Part shown: positions 43,564 through 56,385 of the stretch, in pieces
How the letters are laid out: every line of letters starts with the position of its first letter
Numbering within the stretch: position 1 is the stretch's first letter
From: Burkholderia thailandensis E264
GTDB taxonomy: Bacteria; Pseudomonadota; Gammaproteobacteria; Burkholderiales; Burkholderiaceae
Assembly: GCF_000012365.1 (NCBI RefSeq)
Contig: NC_007651.1
Location: forward strand, 3,100,001-3,164,000
DNA length: 64,000 bases
Reading direction: 5' to 3'
Translations under genes and position numbers: made by a program
The notes under the pieces: generated by a model
What the model saw: only the letters and a program-made list of their open reading frames with translations
Database searches by the model: none
What the model was told of the DNA's origin: nothing

Positions 43564-43911
43564 TTACAACGCCGATGTCGGCTCGGTCGTTCGTATCGGC
43601 TGGCGCCAGTCGATACCTTCGAGCAGCATCGACAGTTGGGCTTGGCTCAGGCAGACAACGCCACCGTCGGCGCGTGGCCAAACGAATCGGCCCCGTTCCA
43701 GGCGTTTCATCAGAAGACACATGCCGTCGCCGCTCCACCACAGCACTTTGACCAGATCGCCGCGCTTGCCTCGGAACACGAACACGTGACCGCTGAAGGG
43801 ATCGCGTTCCAATACGGTCTGGACCTTCGCGGCCAAGCCGTTGAAGCCTGAACGCATATCAGTCACACCCGCGGCCAGCCAGACCTTTGTGCGGCTGGGC
43901 AGCCCGATCAT
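43564..43911 (-). CDS. tnpB: IS66 accessory protein TnpB
   Basis: The 115-residue protein has the TnpB signature [20 protein letters not shown] and [20 protein letters not shown]. It is needed for IS66 transposition in known examples, and its start overlaps the tnpA stop (ATGA). Confidence 0.94.
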   Translation of the reverse strand: MIGLPSRTKVWLAAGVTDMRSGFNGLAAKVQTVLERDPFSGHVFVFRGKRGDLVKVLWWSGDGMCLLMKRLERGRFVWPRADGGVVCLSQAQLSMLLEGIDWRQPIRTTEPTSAL

Positions 43912-44315
43912 GCTGCCGATTCCGGTGTGTTGCGCAACATGCGCAGCACCAGCCGCAACGTGCCCTCGTTGGGCGAGCCCTCGATCCGCACACGAGTGTT
44001 ACCGACGTTGATCTCTATGGCGCCCATCGCGGCAGCGCCGATCACCGGCGTCGGCGCCACGGTCGCAGTCGGTCGCTCGATCTGTGGCGCTGGCGCTTCC
44101 AATGTGACCGGCAAAAATCCCACAGAATCGTATTCGCCGGCACGCAACGCGCGACGCCATTTGAATAACAAGTTCGTGTTCACCCCGTGTTCCATCGCCA
44201 GCCGCGCTACGGATACGCCCGGTTCGCAGGCCAGCTTGGCGAGTTTCCGTCGAAATTCGACGGGGTGATTAGGAATGCCTTTGCGTGAAGTTCTCTTCGG
44301 TGCTTCTGTTGACAC
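43908..44315 (-). CDS. tnpA: IS66 accessory protein TnpA
   Basis: The 135-residue protein has a helix-turn-helix start ([20 protein letters not shown] and [20 protein letters not shown]), typical of the first IS66 gene. It is the promoter-proximal gene of the element. Confidence 0.92.
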   Translation of the reverse strand: MSTEAPKRTSRKGIPNHPVEFRRKLAKLACEPGVSVARLAMEHGVNTNLLFKWRRALRAGEYDSVGFLPVTLEAPAPQIERPTATVAPTPVIGAAAMGAIEINVGNTRVRIEGSPNEGTLRLVLRMLRNTPESAA

Positions 44316-44674
44316 TGTGGTCCCCGCTACTCGCCGTGGTGGGGTCTACTCTGGCAACATTCATTCACACCGTCGAGACGGTACCGGCGACTCGCTTACT
44401 TTGCACCGTCTCTCGATGAAACTCGCGGACGTACCATGCAAGCCACTGCACTACGATAGCCCGGCACAACGGATACGCCAAGCTCTCGTAGGGAACGAGC
44501 CACCGAGTCGATAACGAAGATGCCCGCACTTGAAATCACGCTCGACGGCGTAACGGTCGCTACGGTTACTCGGATGTCAAACAAGGCCGATTCACAGCAT
44601 GCTCTTCCGGCTTCCCCGACCGCCAATCATTGTCGACCGTGCGCCCATCAATCGAATCAGATCGAGGGTAAAAG

Positions 44675-45310
44675 TTAGGTCAGGGTCGCACCATCACCGT
44701 ACTTTTCCGCTTCGAGCCTGAGGCGACGTTCGCCCAACAACTCGCCGTCGAACATCCAGTAGCCTGGCCCGCTTGCAGCCGGCGTCTTATAGCCCATGGC
44801 ATGAAGGGCCTTCAAGGCAGCCGCCGAAAGGCTCATGACTTCGCCGTCAAACAGTAGCTTTCCGCCGTCCACTACGATGCCCGTGACAGACTCGTCACGT
44901 GAAAATGTCAAGACATCACCTGACTTGATGCCGATCGCGTCCAGATTGAGTTTCGAACGACGTGCCTTGACTTTGTCGAGGGCCTGCTGCTCGTCTTTAT
45001 CGATCTCTGCGACGCCGAGCGCAATCTCTTTGAAATCTCCTATACTGATAGCTAGAACCGCCTTTTCGGGGTCCAGCTTGAAAAACTCACGCTTCGGATT
45101 CAGACGAACATCTCCGAAGAGTTGGTGCAGAATTTTCTCGAGCTTTACGTGGTCAGGCACTTCAGCCGCAAAGTAGCACTCGAAAGGCAACGGTACGCCT
45201 GAATGGGCACTCAGTTGGGAAATTCGGGCTTCGACGCTATCGGCAGTCATTCCAATCTTGATCAGACCCGGCATAGCTTCATTGGTAAGGATATAGACAA
45301 TCTGCGGCAC
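44675..45310 (-). CDS. GIY-YIG nuclease-family protein with DUF4357-like C-terminus
   Basis: The 211-residue protein has an N-terminal GIY-YIG-type fold of the T5orf172 kind: IVYILTNEAMPGLIKIGMTA, then RISQLSAHSGVPLPFECYFA with the conserved Arg region, and a glutamate in KREFFKLDPEKAV. After a charged linker comes a C-terminal domain with MSLSAAALKALHAMGYKTPA and YWMFDGELLGERRLR, resembling DUF4357, which often accompanies GIY-YIG nucleases and restriction enzymes. It is the last gene of the minus-strand defence block, 132 bp after the GHKL gene. It may be a DNA nuclease; activity is not certain from sequence. Confidence 0.78.
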   Translation of the reverse strand: MPQIVYILTNEAMPGLIKIGMTADSVEARISQLSAHSGVPLPFECYFAAEVPDHVKLEKILHQLFGDVRLNPKREFFKLDPEKAVLAISIGDFKEIALGVAEIDKDEQQALDKVKARRSKLNLDAIGIKSGDVLTFSRDESVTGIVVDGGKLLFDGEVMSLSAAALKALHAMGYKTPAASGPGYWMFDGELLGERRLRLEAEKYGDGATLT

Positions 45311-45442
45311 GTTGATCCTTAGTTCTTTTACAGAGTTGCCAGTAGGCCAGCACCTAACTAACAGAGCTTGAAAACGGCGGCCAAGTTATCACTCACGCGC
45401 GATGCAGCTCACATGTGAATAACGCATCGAGGAAACGCACAC

Positions 45443-47425
45443 CTAGGTTGTTGCTTGCAAATCGTCAACGAGCTGGTCCTTCGTTGACTGGTTAAACAAG
45501 TCACGCCTGAGCTTTAGCTGCTCCAAAAGAAACGCATTAGCGAGTTCAAACGAATCAAGGAGGGTATACCAATTCAGCACGTAGCGCTTCATGCGAGGGT
45601 CATCACTGACGAGCCCGAGTTCCCCTCGGGCAATTTGCCCGCGCAGGCGACTCGGAATCTCGGTATCAGTCGATGAAATTTTCCTGCCGATCAAGATCAA
45701 TTCGAAGTGCATCTTCTCACTTCCGAACTCAGGATGCTTCTTGATGATGTTCGCGTAGTCATCAAGCTGGCGCAAGTGCTTTACGTTAAGCGAAATGCCC
45801 GGCCGCTTAATCTCAATGATCACGCAGCGATAAATCTGCTGCCCGTTTGGTGCGATCGTGGGCACGCGACGCGCAAGAAATAGGTCTGTTTGACGTCGCG
45901 CGCCCGCGATGTCGGCTTGCTCATCGTCTACATCGTCCGCACCAATGTTATCGATCTGCGGAATCTTGTTGCGTAGATCCTTAGCGATCTTCGTAAACGT
46001 ATCTTCCTCAGCTCCAAGCGTCTCATAACCGGGTCCAAACAACCATGTGTTGTTCTCGATGATCTTCTGCAGATCCGGTGTTTCAAGGACGTCCCGATAA
46101 TGATCGTTCATTAACGCGCGAAGCTTCGAGGCTGCGGTCTGACGACGCTGCAAGATCTCAATGGTCGCAATGATATTTTCCAGCGTTGTCTGTTTGAGTT
46201 GATCCGCGAGTGACTTAATTGCCCCTTCTTCTAGGTCGAGTACGCTGTTGAGCACATCAAATAGAGAGTCATTCTCGTTGGAAACCGCCAGCCGATCCAG
46301 AAGGCGGATAATGATTTTTCGTTGCTTCTTGCTAGCCGCATTGAACACCGAAGGATCTGCAACGTATATCGACGTGATCAGTTGCTTCGTATTGTCAAAG
46401 CGCCATGATCGCTCGTCTGGAGGCAATTCCACATATGTCGGAAACAAACCATCGTCAACGTATTTTTCGACTTCTACTGCCGCCTTCTTCCGAAGAAATT
46501 GGTCGTACACGGTTTGCGCCAAATCGCCGACCTGGCGCAAAAGCTTCTTCCACTCTGCGGCATTGGGCGTATGCGCATCAGGTTGAAATAAATTCTCATC
46601 ATGAGCAAACGTATCTGCCCATGGAGAACTGATATAAATACTGGTAAAGAAACCAGCCTTATTGTTGAGTGCGCTAAGCTGTTTGTAAACGATTCTGCCA
46701 GCGGAATCCAACAGATATGTGTACGACTTCTCCGAACTAGGTCTCTCGTCCCAGCGGATCACCTGCACGTCAAATGCATACTTACCAGGGGTAAGGATCT
46801 GCTGGGTAATTTCGTTGCTCGGGACAGGGATTAGCCCACCATTCAACTTCAGCGTCTTCGACGGGTGCAGGGCAAGAAACCACCCGAATTCAACCGCGAA
46901 CTTCGCGCGTAGCTCATCAGCCCCAGGGAGCTGACACGAGAATTCCGACAACTCGACCAAAGTGCCTTTCGCTTGCTCGCGCAAGGCCGAGCATTGCGTC
47001 TCGTCGGACACAAACTGGGCGCGGTAGTCCTTAATCGTCATGGCGTCGATGGCGATTCGCGCCTGCCCATAGGCGGACTTGGTGTGCCAAGTCGCGAAGC
47101 GGCAAATACGATGAAAGGAGAGCCGACCGCGGCCGTGCGCACCATGCTGCGCTGCGTCCTCACGCTTGTGGGAGTCGTTAAATCGGCCAAACGTGTGCTT
47201 CAGAGTTGTCGGATCGATACCGTCGCCGTCATCCAGAATACGCACAGTTGCCAAGGCGCTCAGACTGTTGAGCCGAACGTCCACTTCCACTAGATCGGCC
47301 TTGGCATCGAATCCGTTCCAGACGAGTTCGAACAATGGCTGCCAAGGCTCGATGCTCTTGAAATGTTTCTTAATACCCTCGTTGCCGATTTCCGTGGTAC
47401 CGGAGAGGTCGATATTTGTTGTCAT
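45443..47425 (-). CDS. GHKL ATPase fused to a PD-(D/E)XK-type nuclease domain
   Basis: The 660-residue protein begins with an Hsp90/MutL/MORC-like ATPase: N-box PLFELVWNGFDAKADLVEVD, G1 box RILDDGDGIDP and G2 box GAHGRGRLSFHRI. A helical middle follows. The C-terminal third has NNTWLFGPGYETLG, then QTDLFLARRV and YRCVIIEIKRPGISLNVKHL (about residues 510-545), an Asp plus Glu-x-Lys pattern as in PD-(D/E)XK nucleases; the WLFG entry recalls the nuclease of Shedu proteins. ATP-driven clamping linked to DNA cutting is a plausible mode. It follows hsdR by about 155 bp on the same strand. AAAGG precedes the ATG at 47425. I know no named defence system with exactly this layout. Confidence 0.8.
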   Translation of the reverse strand: MTTNIDLSGTTEIGNEGIKKHFKSIEPWQPLFELVWNGFDAKADLVEVDVRLNSLSALATVRILDDGDGIDPTTLKHTFGRFNDSHKREDAAQHGAHGRGRLSFHRICRFATWHTKSAYGQARIAIDAMTIKDYRAQFVSDETQCSALREQAKGTLVELSEFSCQLPGADELRAKFAVEFGWFLALHPSKTLKLNGGLIPVPSNEITQQILTPGKYAFDVQVIRWDERPSSEKSYTYLLDSAGRIVYKQLSALNNKAGFFTSIYISSPWADTFAHDENLFQPDAHTPNAAEWKKLLRQVGDLAQTVYDQFLRKKAAVEVEKYVDDGLFPTYVELPPDERSWRFDNTKQLITSIYVADPSVFNAASKKQRKIIIRLLDRLAVSNENDSLFDVLNSVLDLEEGAIKSLADQLKQTTLENIIATIEILQRRQTAASKLRALMNDHYRDVLETPDLQKIIENNTWLFGPGYETLGAEEDTFTKIAKDLRNKIPQIDNIGADDVDDEQADIAGARRQTDLFLARRVPTIAPNGQQIYRCVIIEIKRPGISLNVKHLRQLDDYANIIKKHPEFGSEKMHFELILIGRKISSTDTEIPSRLRGQIARGELGLVSDDPRMKRYVLNWYTLLDSFELANAFLLEQLKLRRDLFNQSTKDQLVDDLQATT

Positions 47426-47580
47426 GGTGACCTTTTGCAAATTTTCATGACTTCGCCCCTATGGCGCCGCGGGGGCGGCGAAAGCCCATTTCACTAACCG
47501 TAGACGTTTACGAAAGTACGCCGACAATATCAAGATCTGAACCACGCCCGCTTGTATTGCCGGTGGCTCCTATACACACG

Positions 47581-50500
47581 TCAGTCACCATGTGATGTCG
47601 CCCCGCCACGCGAAAACACCCACCCTGACGACAGCGCCTCGGCCTGTTGTAGTACCGTCTGCACGGCGGAATACTGCAAGTCAGGAGGATAGCCATATTT
47701 TCGCAAAATCCGCTTCACCAACACCCGCATCCGCGCTCGCGCTGACTCGCGATGAGCCCAATCCACTGACACGTTTTCTCTAAGGCTCACCAAGAGCTCG
47801 TGAGCGATCAACCGAAGCTTGTCGTCGCCCATCATCTGCACTGCACTGTCATTCTCGGCCAGAGCATCATAGAAAGCGATCTCTTCGTCAGATAGCCCTG
47901 ACTCCTCGCCCCGCTTACGGGCAGCCCGGATGTCCTTGGCCAATTTGATCAGCTCCTGCAGCACTTCGGCCGTCGTGATCGCATTGGCATGATAGCGCGC
48001 CACTGCGTCTTCCAAGCGCTCTGAGAATGCCCTGGTCTGTACGACGTTAGCTTTGCTCCGCGAGCGGATGCCGTCATTGATCAACTTGCGCAACGCCTCC
48101 AGAGCGAGATTCTTTCGCTCCATCCGCTGAACCTCCGCGAGAAACTCGTCGGACAGGATGGAGATGTCCGGGCTCTTGATTCCCGCTGCGGCCAGGATGT
48201 CGACGATCTCGGTCGAGACCACTGCGCGGCTCACGATCTGTTGGATGGCCAACTCGCGCTCTTGCTCGGTGACACCTGAGCCCGTCGCGCTCTTGACCAA
48301 CGCGGCTCGAATAGCCTGGAAGAAGCCAACTTCCTCCCGAATTTCGCGGGCCTCGTCGGATGCCGATGCCAGTGAGTACGCCTTGGACAGCGCGAGCACT
48401 GCATCTTGATAGCGGCGATGAGCGTTCTTTTTGCCACCCTCTGTTTTCTCCTTCGCTGCCAGCCTCTGCTGCAAGTCGAGAAGCCACTCGATCGCTCCCG
48501 CCATCATCGCCAGACGCTCCTGTGGTGTCCCGGTCAGCGCCGAGGCGTAGTCGAAGCCGTGATACATGTCCCGGACGACCTCGTACTTCTCCATCATCAC
48601 CGCGATGGCTTGCGCCTCGTCGACGCCGGTGTTGTCCTGATCGTTCTTCGAGTACTGCTGCAGGGCCGACTTCAGGTTTTGCGCAATGCCGATGTAGTCC
48701 ACGATCAGTCCGGCTGGCTTGTCGCGGAACACCCGGTTCACGCGTGCTATCGCCTGCATCAAGCCGTGCCCATGCATCGGCTTGTCCACGTACATCGTGT
48801 GCATACACGGTGCGTCAAAACCGGTCAGCCACATATCCCGCACGATCACCAGTTTGAGCGGGTCTTTCGGATCACGGGCACGCTTGGCCAGCTGGTCGCG
48901 CCGTGCCTTGTTGCCAATGTGCTGCTGCCACTCTTGCGGATCGCTCGCCGCGCCCGTCATCACGATCTTGATCGCACCAGCGTTGTCATCGGCGCTGTGC
49001 CAGTCCGGGCGCAGCTTGACAATCTCGTCGTACAACTTTACGCAAATGCGGCGACTCATACACACCACCATCGCTTTGCCATCGAGGGCAGCCACACGAT
49101 CGTCGAAGTGGGCGACCATGTCCTTGGCCACCAGCGCCAGACGCTTGTCGCTGCCGACCAGGGTTTCGACCGTTGACCACTTCTTCTTAAAACGCTCTTG
49201 GTCTGCCTCGGAATCTTCCTCGGTCAAATCTTCAACCTCGGCGTCGATCTTTGGCTTCTCGTCCTCATCGAGTTCAATGCGTGCCAGCCGAGACTCGTAG
49301 TAGATCGGCACAGTCGCACCGTCTTCGACCGCGCGACTGATGTCGTAAACATCGATGTAGTTGCCGAATACCGCCGGGGTGTTAACGTCGTCCGCCTCTA
49401 TGGGCGTGCCTGTAAAGCCGATGAAGGATGCGTTCGGCAGAGCGTCCCGCATGTACTTGGCGAAGCCATAGGAAATTTCGCCGGTCTTTGTGTCCACCTT
49501 GGCCTTGAAGCCGTATTGACTGCGGTGCGCTTCATCCGCAATGACGACCACGTTACGTCGTGTGGTGAGCGGCTCAGCGAGCTCGCCAAACTTCTGCAAG
49601 GTAGTAAAAATCACGCCGCCCGACGCTCGGCTCAAGACCTTCTGCAGATCTTCGCGACTTTCGGCCTGCACCGGCGTCTGCCGGATCAAGTCGCGGCACA
49701 TCGAAAACGTTGAGAACAGCTGGTCATCAAGATCGTTCCGGTCGGTCAGCACCACTAGCGTCGGGTTGGCCATTGCCGGGTGTTTGACGAGTTGCCCGGC
49801 GTAAAACGCCATCAGCAGGCTTTTTCCGGAACCTTGCGTGTGCCAGATCACGCCGACTCGTTTGTTGCCCTCCGGAGAGGAGGCCGCCACCGTACTGTTG
49901 ACCGCATGTCGCACCGCGTGGAACTGGTGATAGCCCGCAATGACCTTAGCCAGCCCAGAACCGGTTTCACCGAAAGCCGTGAAATGACAGAGCAGATCCA
50001 GGAGGCGGCGATGCTCGAACACGCCCTCGATCAGCGTCGAGAGCTCCGGCGCACCTTTTGGTGCGACGTCCGTACCGTCGGTGGTGCGCCATGGCATGAA
50101 GCGCTCGAGGTCTGCCGACAGCGACCCCACTCGTGCCGTAATGCCATCCGACGTCACCAGCAGTGCGTTGGTATTGAAGAGCGCCGGAATCTGCTTCTTG
50201 TAGGTCTGCAATTGGTTGAAAGCCCCGACCAAGGTCGCATTGCCACTTCCAGGTGCCTTTAACTCGACCACGCCGAGCGGTAGCCCGTTCACGAACACGA
50301 CAACATCGGGACGTCGGTTGTAATGCCCAGCAACGACTACAAATTGGCTCACGGCCAGCCAGTCGTTCTGCTCCGGTTGTTCGAAGTTGATGAGCGCGAC
50401 CTTACCCGCCGTCAGAGTGCCGTCGTCGGCGTAGTACTCAACGTCCACCCCTTCGATCATCAGCTTGTGGATGCGGCGGTTTTCCTCGAGCAGCGATGGC

Positions 50501-50736
50501 AATTCGGACTGCATCACACGGCGCGCGGCGTCTTGCCGGGCCTCCAATGGGAGACCGGGGTTGAGACGAGCAACAGCGTCCTCGAATCGCTTCTTGAGCA
50601 CAACCCCATCGTGACTCTCGCGTTCCGGGCGGTGTCCATCGGGGCCGATGTCCTCCTCACGTTCGATGCTGTAGTCGAGCGCGCGCAGCTGATCAAGTAG
50701 CGCTTGCTCTACAGCGGCCTCCGACAGAAATGCCAT
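47581..50736 (-). CDS. hsdR: Type I restriction enzyme R subunit
   Basis: The 1051-residue HsdR translocates and cuts DNA lacking the host methylation. The N-terminal nuclease has [20 protein letters not shown] (PD-Glu-x-Lys). The motor has Walker A in [18 protein letters not shown] in [25 protein letters not shown] and motif VI in [20 protein letters not shown]. The C-terminal helical region that binds the methylase core is present. It starts with TAATG coupling to the Abi_C gene. It appears intact and full length. Confidence 0.95.
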   Translation of the reverse strand: MAFLSEAAVEQALLDQLRALDYSIEREEDIGPDGHRPERESHDGVVLKKRFEDAVARLNPGLPLEARQDAARRVMQSELPSLLEENRRIHKLMIEGVDVEYYADDGTLTAGKVALINFEQPEQNDWLAVSQFVVVAGHYNRRPDVVVFVNGLPLGVVELKAPGSGNATLVGAFNQLQTYKKQIPALFNTNALLVTSDGITARVGSLSADLERFMPWRTTDGTDVAPKGAPELSTLIEGVFEHRRLLDLLCHFTAFGETGSGLAKVIAGYHQFHAVRHAVNSTVAASSPEGNKRVGVIWHTQGSGKSLLMAFYAGQLVKHPAMANPTLVVLTDRNDLDDQLFSTFSMCRDLIRQTPVQAESREDLQKVLSRASGGVIFTTLQKFGELAEPLTTRRNVVVIADEAHRSQYGFKAKVDTKTGEISYGFAKYMRDALPNASFIGFTGTPIEADDVNTPAVFGNYIDVYDISRAVEDGATVPIYYESRLARIELDEDEKPKIDAEVEDLTEEDSEADQERFKKKWSTVETLVGSDKRLALVAKDMVAHFDDRVAALDGKAMVVCMSRRICVKLYDEIVKLRPDWHSADDNAGAIKIVMTGAASDPQEWQQHIGNKARRDQLAKRARDPKDPLKLVIVRDMWLTGFDAPCMHTMYVDKPMHGHGLMQAIARVNRVFRDKPAGLIVDYIGIAQNLKSALQQYSKNDQDNTGVDEAQAIAVMMEKYEVVRDMYHGFDYASALTGTPQERLAMMAGAIEWLLDLQQRLAAKEKTEGGKKNAHRRYQDAVLALSKAYSLASASDEAREIREEVGFFQAIRAALVKSATGSGVTEQERELAIQQIVSRAVVSTEIVDILAAAGIKSPDISILSDEFLAEVQRMERKNLALEALRKLINDGIRSRSKANVVQTRAFSERLEDAVARYHANAITTAEVLQELIKLAKDIRAARKRGEESGLSDEEIAFYDALAENDSAVQMMGDDKLRLIAHELLVSLRENVSVDWAHRESARARMRVLVKRILRKYGYPPDLQYSAVQTVLQQAEALSSGWVFSRGGATSHGD

Positions 50737-51482
50737 TACTGCTCTCCTTGTTGTTCGATTGGCTCCCCGACTGTAGCCGCTGCCCCGCGTGCAGCATTCA
50801 GCGCTTCGACGTAGGCATCCCGATCCAATTGGTACAGTAGTCGGCTGACCTCGATTTTAAGCGGCAGATCATCGCCCGCCGGCAGCAGAAAGCGCAAGGT
50901 CGGAGAATCGTCATCTTCGGCATCCACAGCCAAGCCGATATGCTCGTCGATTAGCGCGTTATCCGCCGCGAATCGCTCCCATGGCTCACGAGAGCTGAGC
51001 GGGTCAAGTTGTGCGTTCAAATAGGATTGGTGCAGGAAGGCCACAACCGCGTCCGCCGCCAACACTGCCGCACGGCGGTGATAGACAGTCAAGACTTGGA
51101 TAAACCCATCTTTCCCATGGCTCAATGGTCCGCCGTCATTTCTAAGCACACGGAGGGAATCTGCCAACCCGTTATGATGCTTGATCAAATCAGCAAATTT
51201 TCTATGCCGGATGTCGCCAAGCTTTAAGACCCGGGTTGCAATTGAAACCCATTCAGTTATAGGTGCATCATCTTTTTGTGGCTTTAGTGGTGACTTTCGA
51301 TCGTCGAGCTCATCGACAATTACCCGACAAACACACTCCACTATTCCCTTCGCGGCGTCAATAGACGCATCGCTTCCACTTTCTAAACTCGCTTGTAGCG
51401 CTGCGAATGTGTGCTGAAGCATCATTGCACCACGCCAATGCGTGCAGGCCTCGCGAATACCGGGACACCAGTCCATACTCAC
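50736..51482 (-). CDS. Abortive-infection (Abi_C/HEPN-like) protein between hsdS and hsdR
   Basis: The 248-residue protein has a conserved core with [12 protein letters not shown], then [20 protein letters not shown] and [20 protein letters not shown]. The RNDGG-SHG pattern is that of the Abi_C family (abortive infection C-terminus), a HEPN-related fold whose Arg/His motif can cleave RNA. Here Arg and His are seven residues apart, slightly longer than the standard four to six, so catalysis is uncertain. The gene overlaps hsdS (GTGA) and hsdR (TAATG), so it is made with the type I enzyme. A likely role is a back-up that stops growth if restriction fails. An alternative start is the ATG at 51476. 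Confidence 0.78.
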   Translation of the reverse strand: MSMDWCPGIREACTHWRGAMMLQHTFAALQASLESGSDASIDAAKGIVECVCRVIVDELDDRKSPLKPQKDDAPITEWVSIATRVLKLGDIRHRKFADLIKHHNGLADSLRVLRNDGGPLSHGKDGFIQVLTVYHRRAAVLAADAVVAFLHQSYLNAQLDPLSSREPWERFAADNALIDEHIGLAVDAEDDDSPTLRFLLPAGDDLPLKIEVSRLLYQLDRDAYVEALNAARGAAATVGEPIEQQGEQ

Positions 51483-52760
51483 GTCGCGGCTCCAAGGATT
51501 CGCTCGGCGTTCTTCACCCGAAGCGCGCCGGCGATCAACATGGGAAGCAAGTTATCGCGCATTTTTGCAAGATTTACCGACGTCTCGGAATTGGATCTGA
51601 TTCCATCGAACAACAACGAAACAATGCTCGCAAGCACGGCCCACAATTTGTCGTCCCACAACGGGGCAGCAAGCTGGTAGGCGGCAACCGCGTCGCCCTG
51701 AGCGCGCTGGCGTCCGGACGTACCAGTCATGCTCCGGATAGCATGTTCTCGGAAGGCATCATTCCTTGCTAACAAGTAAGCAAACGCCGCAGGCACAGGC
51801 CCCTTTGGCCGCATCACAATGTATTCCGTCGATCCCCAACCGACGACGTCATCGGGAAGACATTGAATAAATGCTGTTTTTCCGTTCTCCAGACAAGGTG
51901 TAATTCGCGCCAACAACGTGTCGCCATTGCGGAAGCGCATGCCACTCCCGAAAGGGCGCATGACATAGGGATCAGGCCAGCTTCCTTGAGTTGGGAGCGA
52001 AGCCATGTCGAGGTAAGGCGCGACTTCGCCCTTACGCAAGGACTCGGTAGGATTAAACTCAATGAGTTCGCTCGCCTTCAAAAGCTTCCAGCCTTCCGGC
52101 AATTCGTTGGTGTCCAGCCGTTCTGGGAACAAGTCCCAAATTTCGCGCGGCAGATAAGGACTACGGCCTTCCTGCTTCGCGCGCACGGGACCAAAATCGA
52201 CGAACCAGTCCTTGAACAAGGCGCGGCCCATTGCCTCCAGAGTCTCACTCCTCTCGCGGTTGAGTTCAATCTTGTCGTCCAAGCTGCCAAGGATCTTGGC
52301 AATGGCGCGCTGTTCAGCAAGCGGGGGCAAACGGGTGGAGTATCTCTCTACTGCGGATGAAGGGACACGCTGCCTTCCCGACGTACCTTCCATGTGACCG
52401 ATCGCATGACGTCGAAAATCGGGAGATCGGACGAGGTAATAGCCAAACAAGCTGTCACTCTGATTTACCTTTCCACTGAGCACGATATATTCCGTAGACC
52501 CGTGAGCCACGACACCTTCCGGAAGCTCGGAGATATAAGCCGTCTTGCCATTCTCAAGGCATGGAGTTATACGCGCGATCAAGGTGTCGCCGTTCTGAAA
52601 ACGCGTGCCTGATCCAGTGAATTCACGAGTTTCAATTCGCTCAACGGACCTTGCGTGAACAGGCAAAGCGTCCATTGGAATGAAGGGCGCCACACCTCCC
52701 CGTTTAATCAAACGCGAGGGATTAACTTCAAAGGCATCACCTATCGTCGTTTCTTGCCAC

Positions 52761-52771
<11 letters not shown>
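51479..52771 (-). CDS. hsdS: Type I restriction specificity subunit S
   Basis: The 430-residue HsdS chooses the target sequence for both methylation and cutting. It has two target-recognition domains separated by the helical spacer [20 protein letters not shown]. The two domains are unusually alike: [20 protein letters not shown] in the first and [20 protein letters not shown] in the second. The ATG at 52771 was chosen because GGGAG lies seven bases upstream; a TTG at 52777 is possible. It overlaps the hsdM end by 11 bp and the Abi_C start. Confidence 0.92.
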
Positions 52772-54317
<1,546 letters not shown>

Positions 54318-54869
54318 ATTGGGTTCCAGTTCTTCAATCGTTGTTCAGTTACGCGATGTGGGGCGCGACCAGCATCCGTTCGGCCGCAAGCTACGGCATG
54401 TGCCTCCCTTCCGAACGCAACGTACTCAGCGCCACCGTTGCCCCTGAGATCGCCACACGCTGTTCGTGCACGATTTCTCTAGCCGGCCAATTGTGTCTTT
54501 ACCTCAACCTCGTCGACTGCTGCCGCGTGGCCCGACGCGGCGTCAACCAGCCCAGATTTTCGCCGGTTGCCGCCTGCGTTTGACATGCCTCTGAGGTACT
54601 TCGGGCAATTGTAACGAAAGTGCCGAATCAAGTCGCACTGGCAGGTGCCGATTCGCCGCTCCCCTTCTCCAATCTGTAACATTTTGCTCCGGTAGATCTT
54701 TCGGGAACCGGCATGAACGTCCACTCCATCCTGGGTGTGATCCAGCAGAGCAACGTTGCAACGATCGGAACAATCTCCTTTCTTACCGCACCAACCCTTG
54801 CAGCTGTTACGTTAGTCAAGTTTCGTTTTGGAAATCTGCGATTGGCTCAAGGCCGAAAAAAGCGGCTAC
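54318..54869. other. Region upstream of hsdM without a convincing gene
   Basis: About 550 bp contain the promoter of the defence operon. One minus-strand frame (54479-54724, 81 codons, with RRIGTCQCDLIRHFRYNCPK) has a somewhat protein-like composition, but no ribosome site or known domain, and another frame overlaps it. I leave it uncalled. Confidence 0.45.
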
Positions 54870-55144
54870 CTATCCTACGTGGCCGTTCAACTTCGCAATC
54901 GCATCAAGCAGTAACTGAATCACGGCTTCCAGATCAGCAGCCTGCTGCATCCCTTGACCTGCGAGAAACATGATGGTCGAACGGATCGACGCAAAATTTT
55001 GCGCCAGCAGAATCAGATGCACGCCATTCGGTCCACGCACACCCGATAGCCAGTTCTGAACCGTGCGTTCGCTCGCATGTGTCATGCGAGCAAGCGTCTT
55101 GACAGCATGCCGATGGAATTGACCCTGTAATCCCGGACACAGCT

Positions 55145-56032
55145 TCACACTAAGGTTGCTGAATCCATCGAGCGCCGGAACTCGCGAGGCGAGCGGTATT
55201 TCAGCGCGCTATGGGGATGCTTCTCGTTGTAATGCTCGAACGCGATGGCCAGATTGTGTGCAGCGGTCGCCGCGTCCGGCTTCGGCATGAAGGCGACGTA
55301 ATCGCGCTTCATGGTTTTCACGAAGCTCTCAGCCATGCCGTTACTTTGCGGGCTGCACACCGGCGTGGTCAACGGCTTCAGGCCTATGTCCATCGCAAAC
55401 CGGCGCGTGTCGTCGGCCGTGTAGCCCGAACCGTTGTCGCTCAACCACTCGATTTCGGATGGCGTATGCAACGCATTGCCGAAACGATTTTCCACCGCAG
55501 CCAGCATCACGTCGCGCACGATGTCGCCGCTATGGCCTGCCGTCGTGGCCGCCCAACTCATCGCCTCGCGGTCACAGCAGTCCAGCGCGAACGTTACGCG
55601 CAGCGGCTCGCCGTTGTCGCAGCGAAACTCGAAGCCGTCGGAGCACCATCGCTGATTGCTGCGACCGACAGCCACCTTGCCGTCATGGCGACGTTGCGGC
55701 CGAGGTGGAATCGGTCGGCGCTGCATCAGTAGCCCGTGCGTACGCATGACGCGATAGATGCGCTTGGCATTGAACGGCACCAGCCCAACGGCAACACGCT
55801 CGTTGCGCAACGTGCCCCAAACCCGGCGATAGCCATAGCTGGGCAAATCGCCGACGACACGGCGGATTTCCTCGACCACGCTCGCATCGTCGGCCTGTCT
55901 CGATTGACGGCCATCGCGCCACGTCGCCGGGCGCGACAGTCGTGCCGATACGTTCGAGCGCGACACGCCGAGAACTTCACAAACCAGTTTCACTGGCCGT
56001 CCTCCGGCAGCAAGGGCGAGTGCGCTATCCAT
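55145..56032 (-). CDS. IS3-family transposase OrfB
   Basis: The 295-residue product contains the DDE integrase core: [40 protein letters not shown] (second Asp) and [14 protein letters not shown] with the catalytic Glu region earlier in NGMAESF. The C-terminus has [16 protein letters not shown]. It overlaps orfA, and is normally made as an OrfAB fusion by -1 frameshifting. Confidence 0.92.
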   Translation of the reverse strand: MDSALALAAGGRPVKLVCEVLGVSRSNVSARLSRPATWRDGRQSRQADDASVVEEIRRVVGDLPSYGYRRVWGTLRNERVAVGLVPFNAKRIYRVMRTHGLLMQRRPIPPRPQRRHDGKVAVGRSNQRWCSDGFEFRCDNGEPLRVTFALDCCDREAMSWAATTAGHSGDIVRDVMLAAVENRFGNALHTPSEIEWLSDNGSGYTADDTRRFAMDIGLKPLTTPVCSPQSNGMAESFVKTMKRDYVAFMPKPDAATAAHNLAIAFEHYNEKHPHSALKYRSPREFRRSMDSATLV

Positions 56033-56385
56033 TTTTTTGCTCGGCCGTACTCGACTGCTTCCCGGAGAATCTCGTTCTCCATGGTCTTTTTGCCGAGCAT
56101 CCGTTGCAGCTCGCGAATCTGCTTGAGCGCGTCGGCCAGCTCCGATGCCGGAACTACTTCCTCGCCAGCCTTGACTGCTGACAGGCTCCCGTCCTGGTAC
56201 AGCTTGCGCCAGTGGAACAGCTGGTTCGGGTTCACGCCGTGCTGGCGCGCGACCATCGAAACCGACGTCCCCGGCTCCAAACTCTCGCGAACCATCGCCA
56301 GCTTCTGTTCCGCCGTCCAGCGCCGCCGACGCTCCGGGCCCGTCAACACTTCCATCACTTCCTGCCTGGTGTTAGTCAAAAACAC
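55990..56385 (-). CDS. IS3-family OrfA (helix-turn-helix)
   Basis: The 131-residue product has a helix-turn-helix start ([20 protein letters not shown], then [20 protein letters not shown]) and a leucine-zipper-like end ([20 protein letters not shown]). It binds the IS ends and joins OrfB through a frameshift in the overlap near 55990-56032. Confidence 0.9.
   Translation of the reverse strand: MFLTNTRQEVMEVLTGPERRRRWTAEQKLAMVRESLEPGTSVSMVARQHGVNPNQLFHWRKLYQDGSLSAVKAGEEVVPASELADALKQIRELQRMLGKKTMENEILREAVEYGRAKKWIAHSPLLPEDGQ

Larger units (their letters stand above)
41920..44399. mobile_element. IS66-family insertion sequence, 2480 bp
   Basis: The ends are imperfect inverted repeats starting GTAAGCG: 41920 onwards reads GTAAGCGTGTCGGCAGCGCC, and the complement of the right end reads GTAAGCGAGTCGCCGGTACC. 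Three genes tnpA, tnpB and tnpC lie inside on the minus strand. All are intact. The flanking 8 bp are GGTAGCTG on the left and TTTGCACC on the right, so no target duplication is seen, suggesting a later rearrangement. Confidence 0.85.

Noticed and set aside
54479..54724. Possible 81-residue gene upstream of hsdM
   Set aside because: It has two cysteines in a basic region but no ribosome site, no known domain, and overlapping frames of equal quality.
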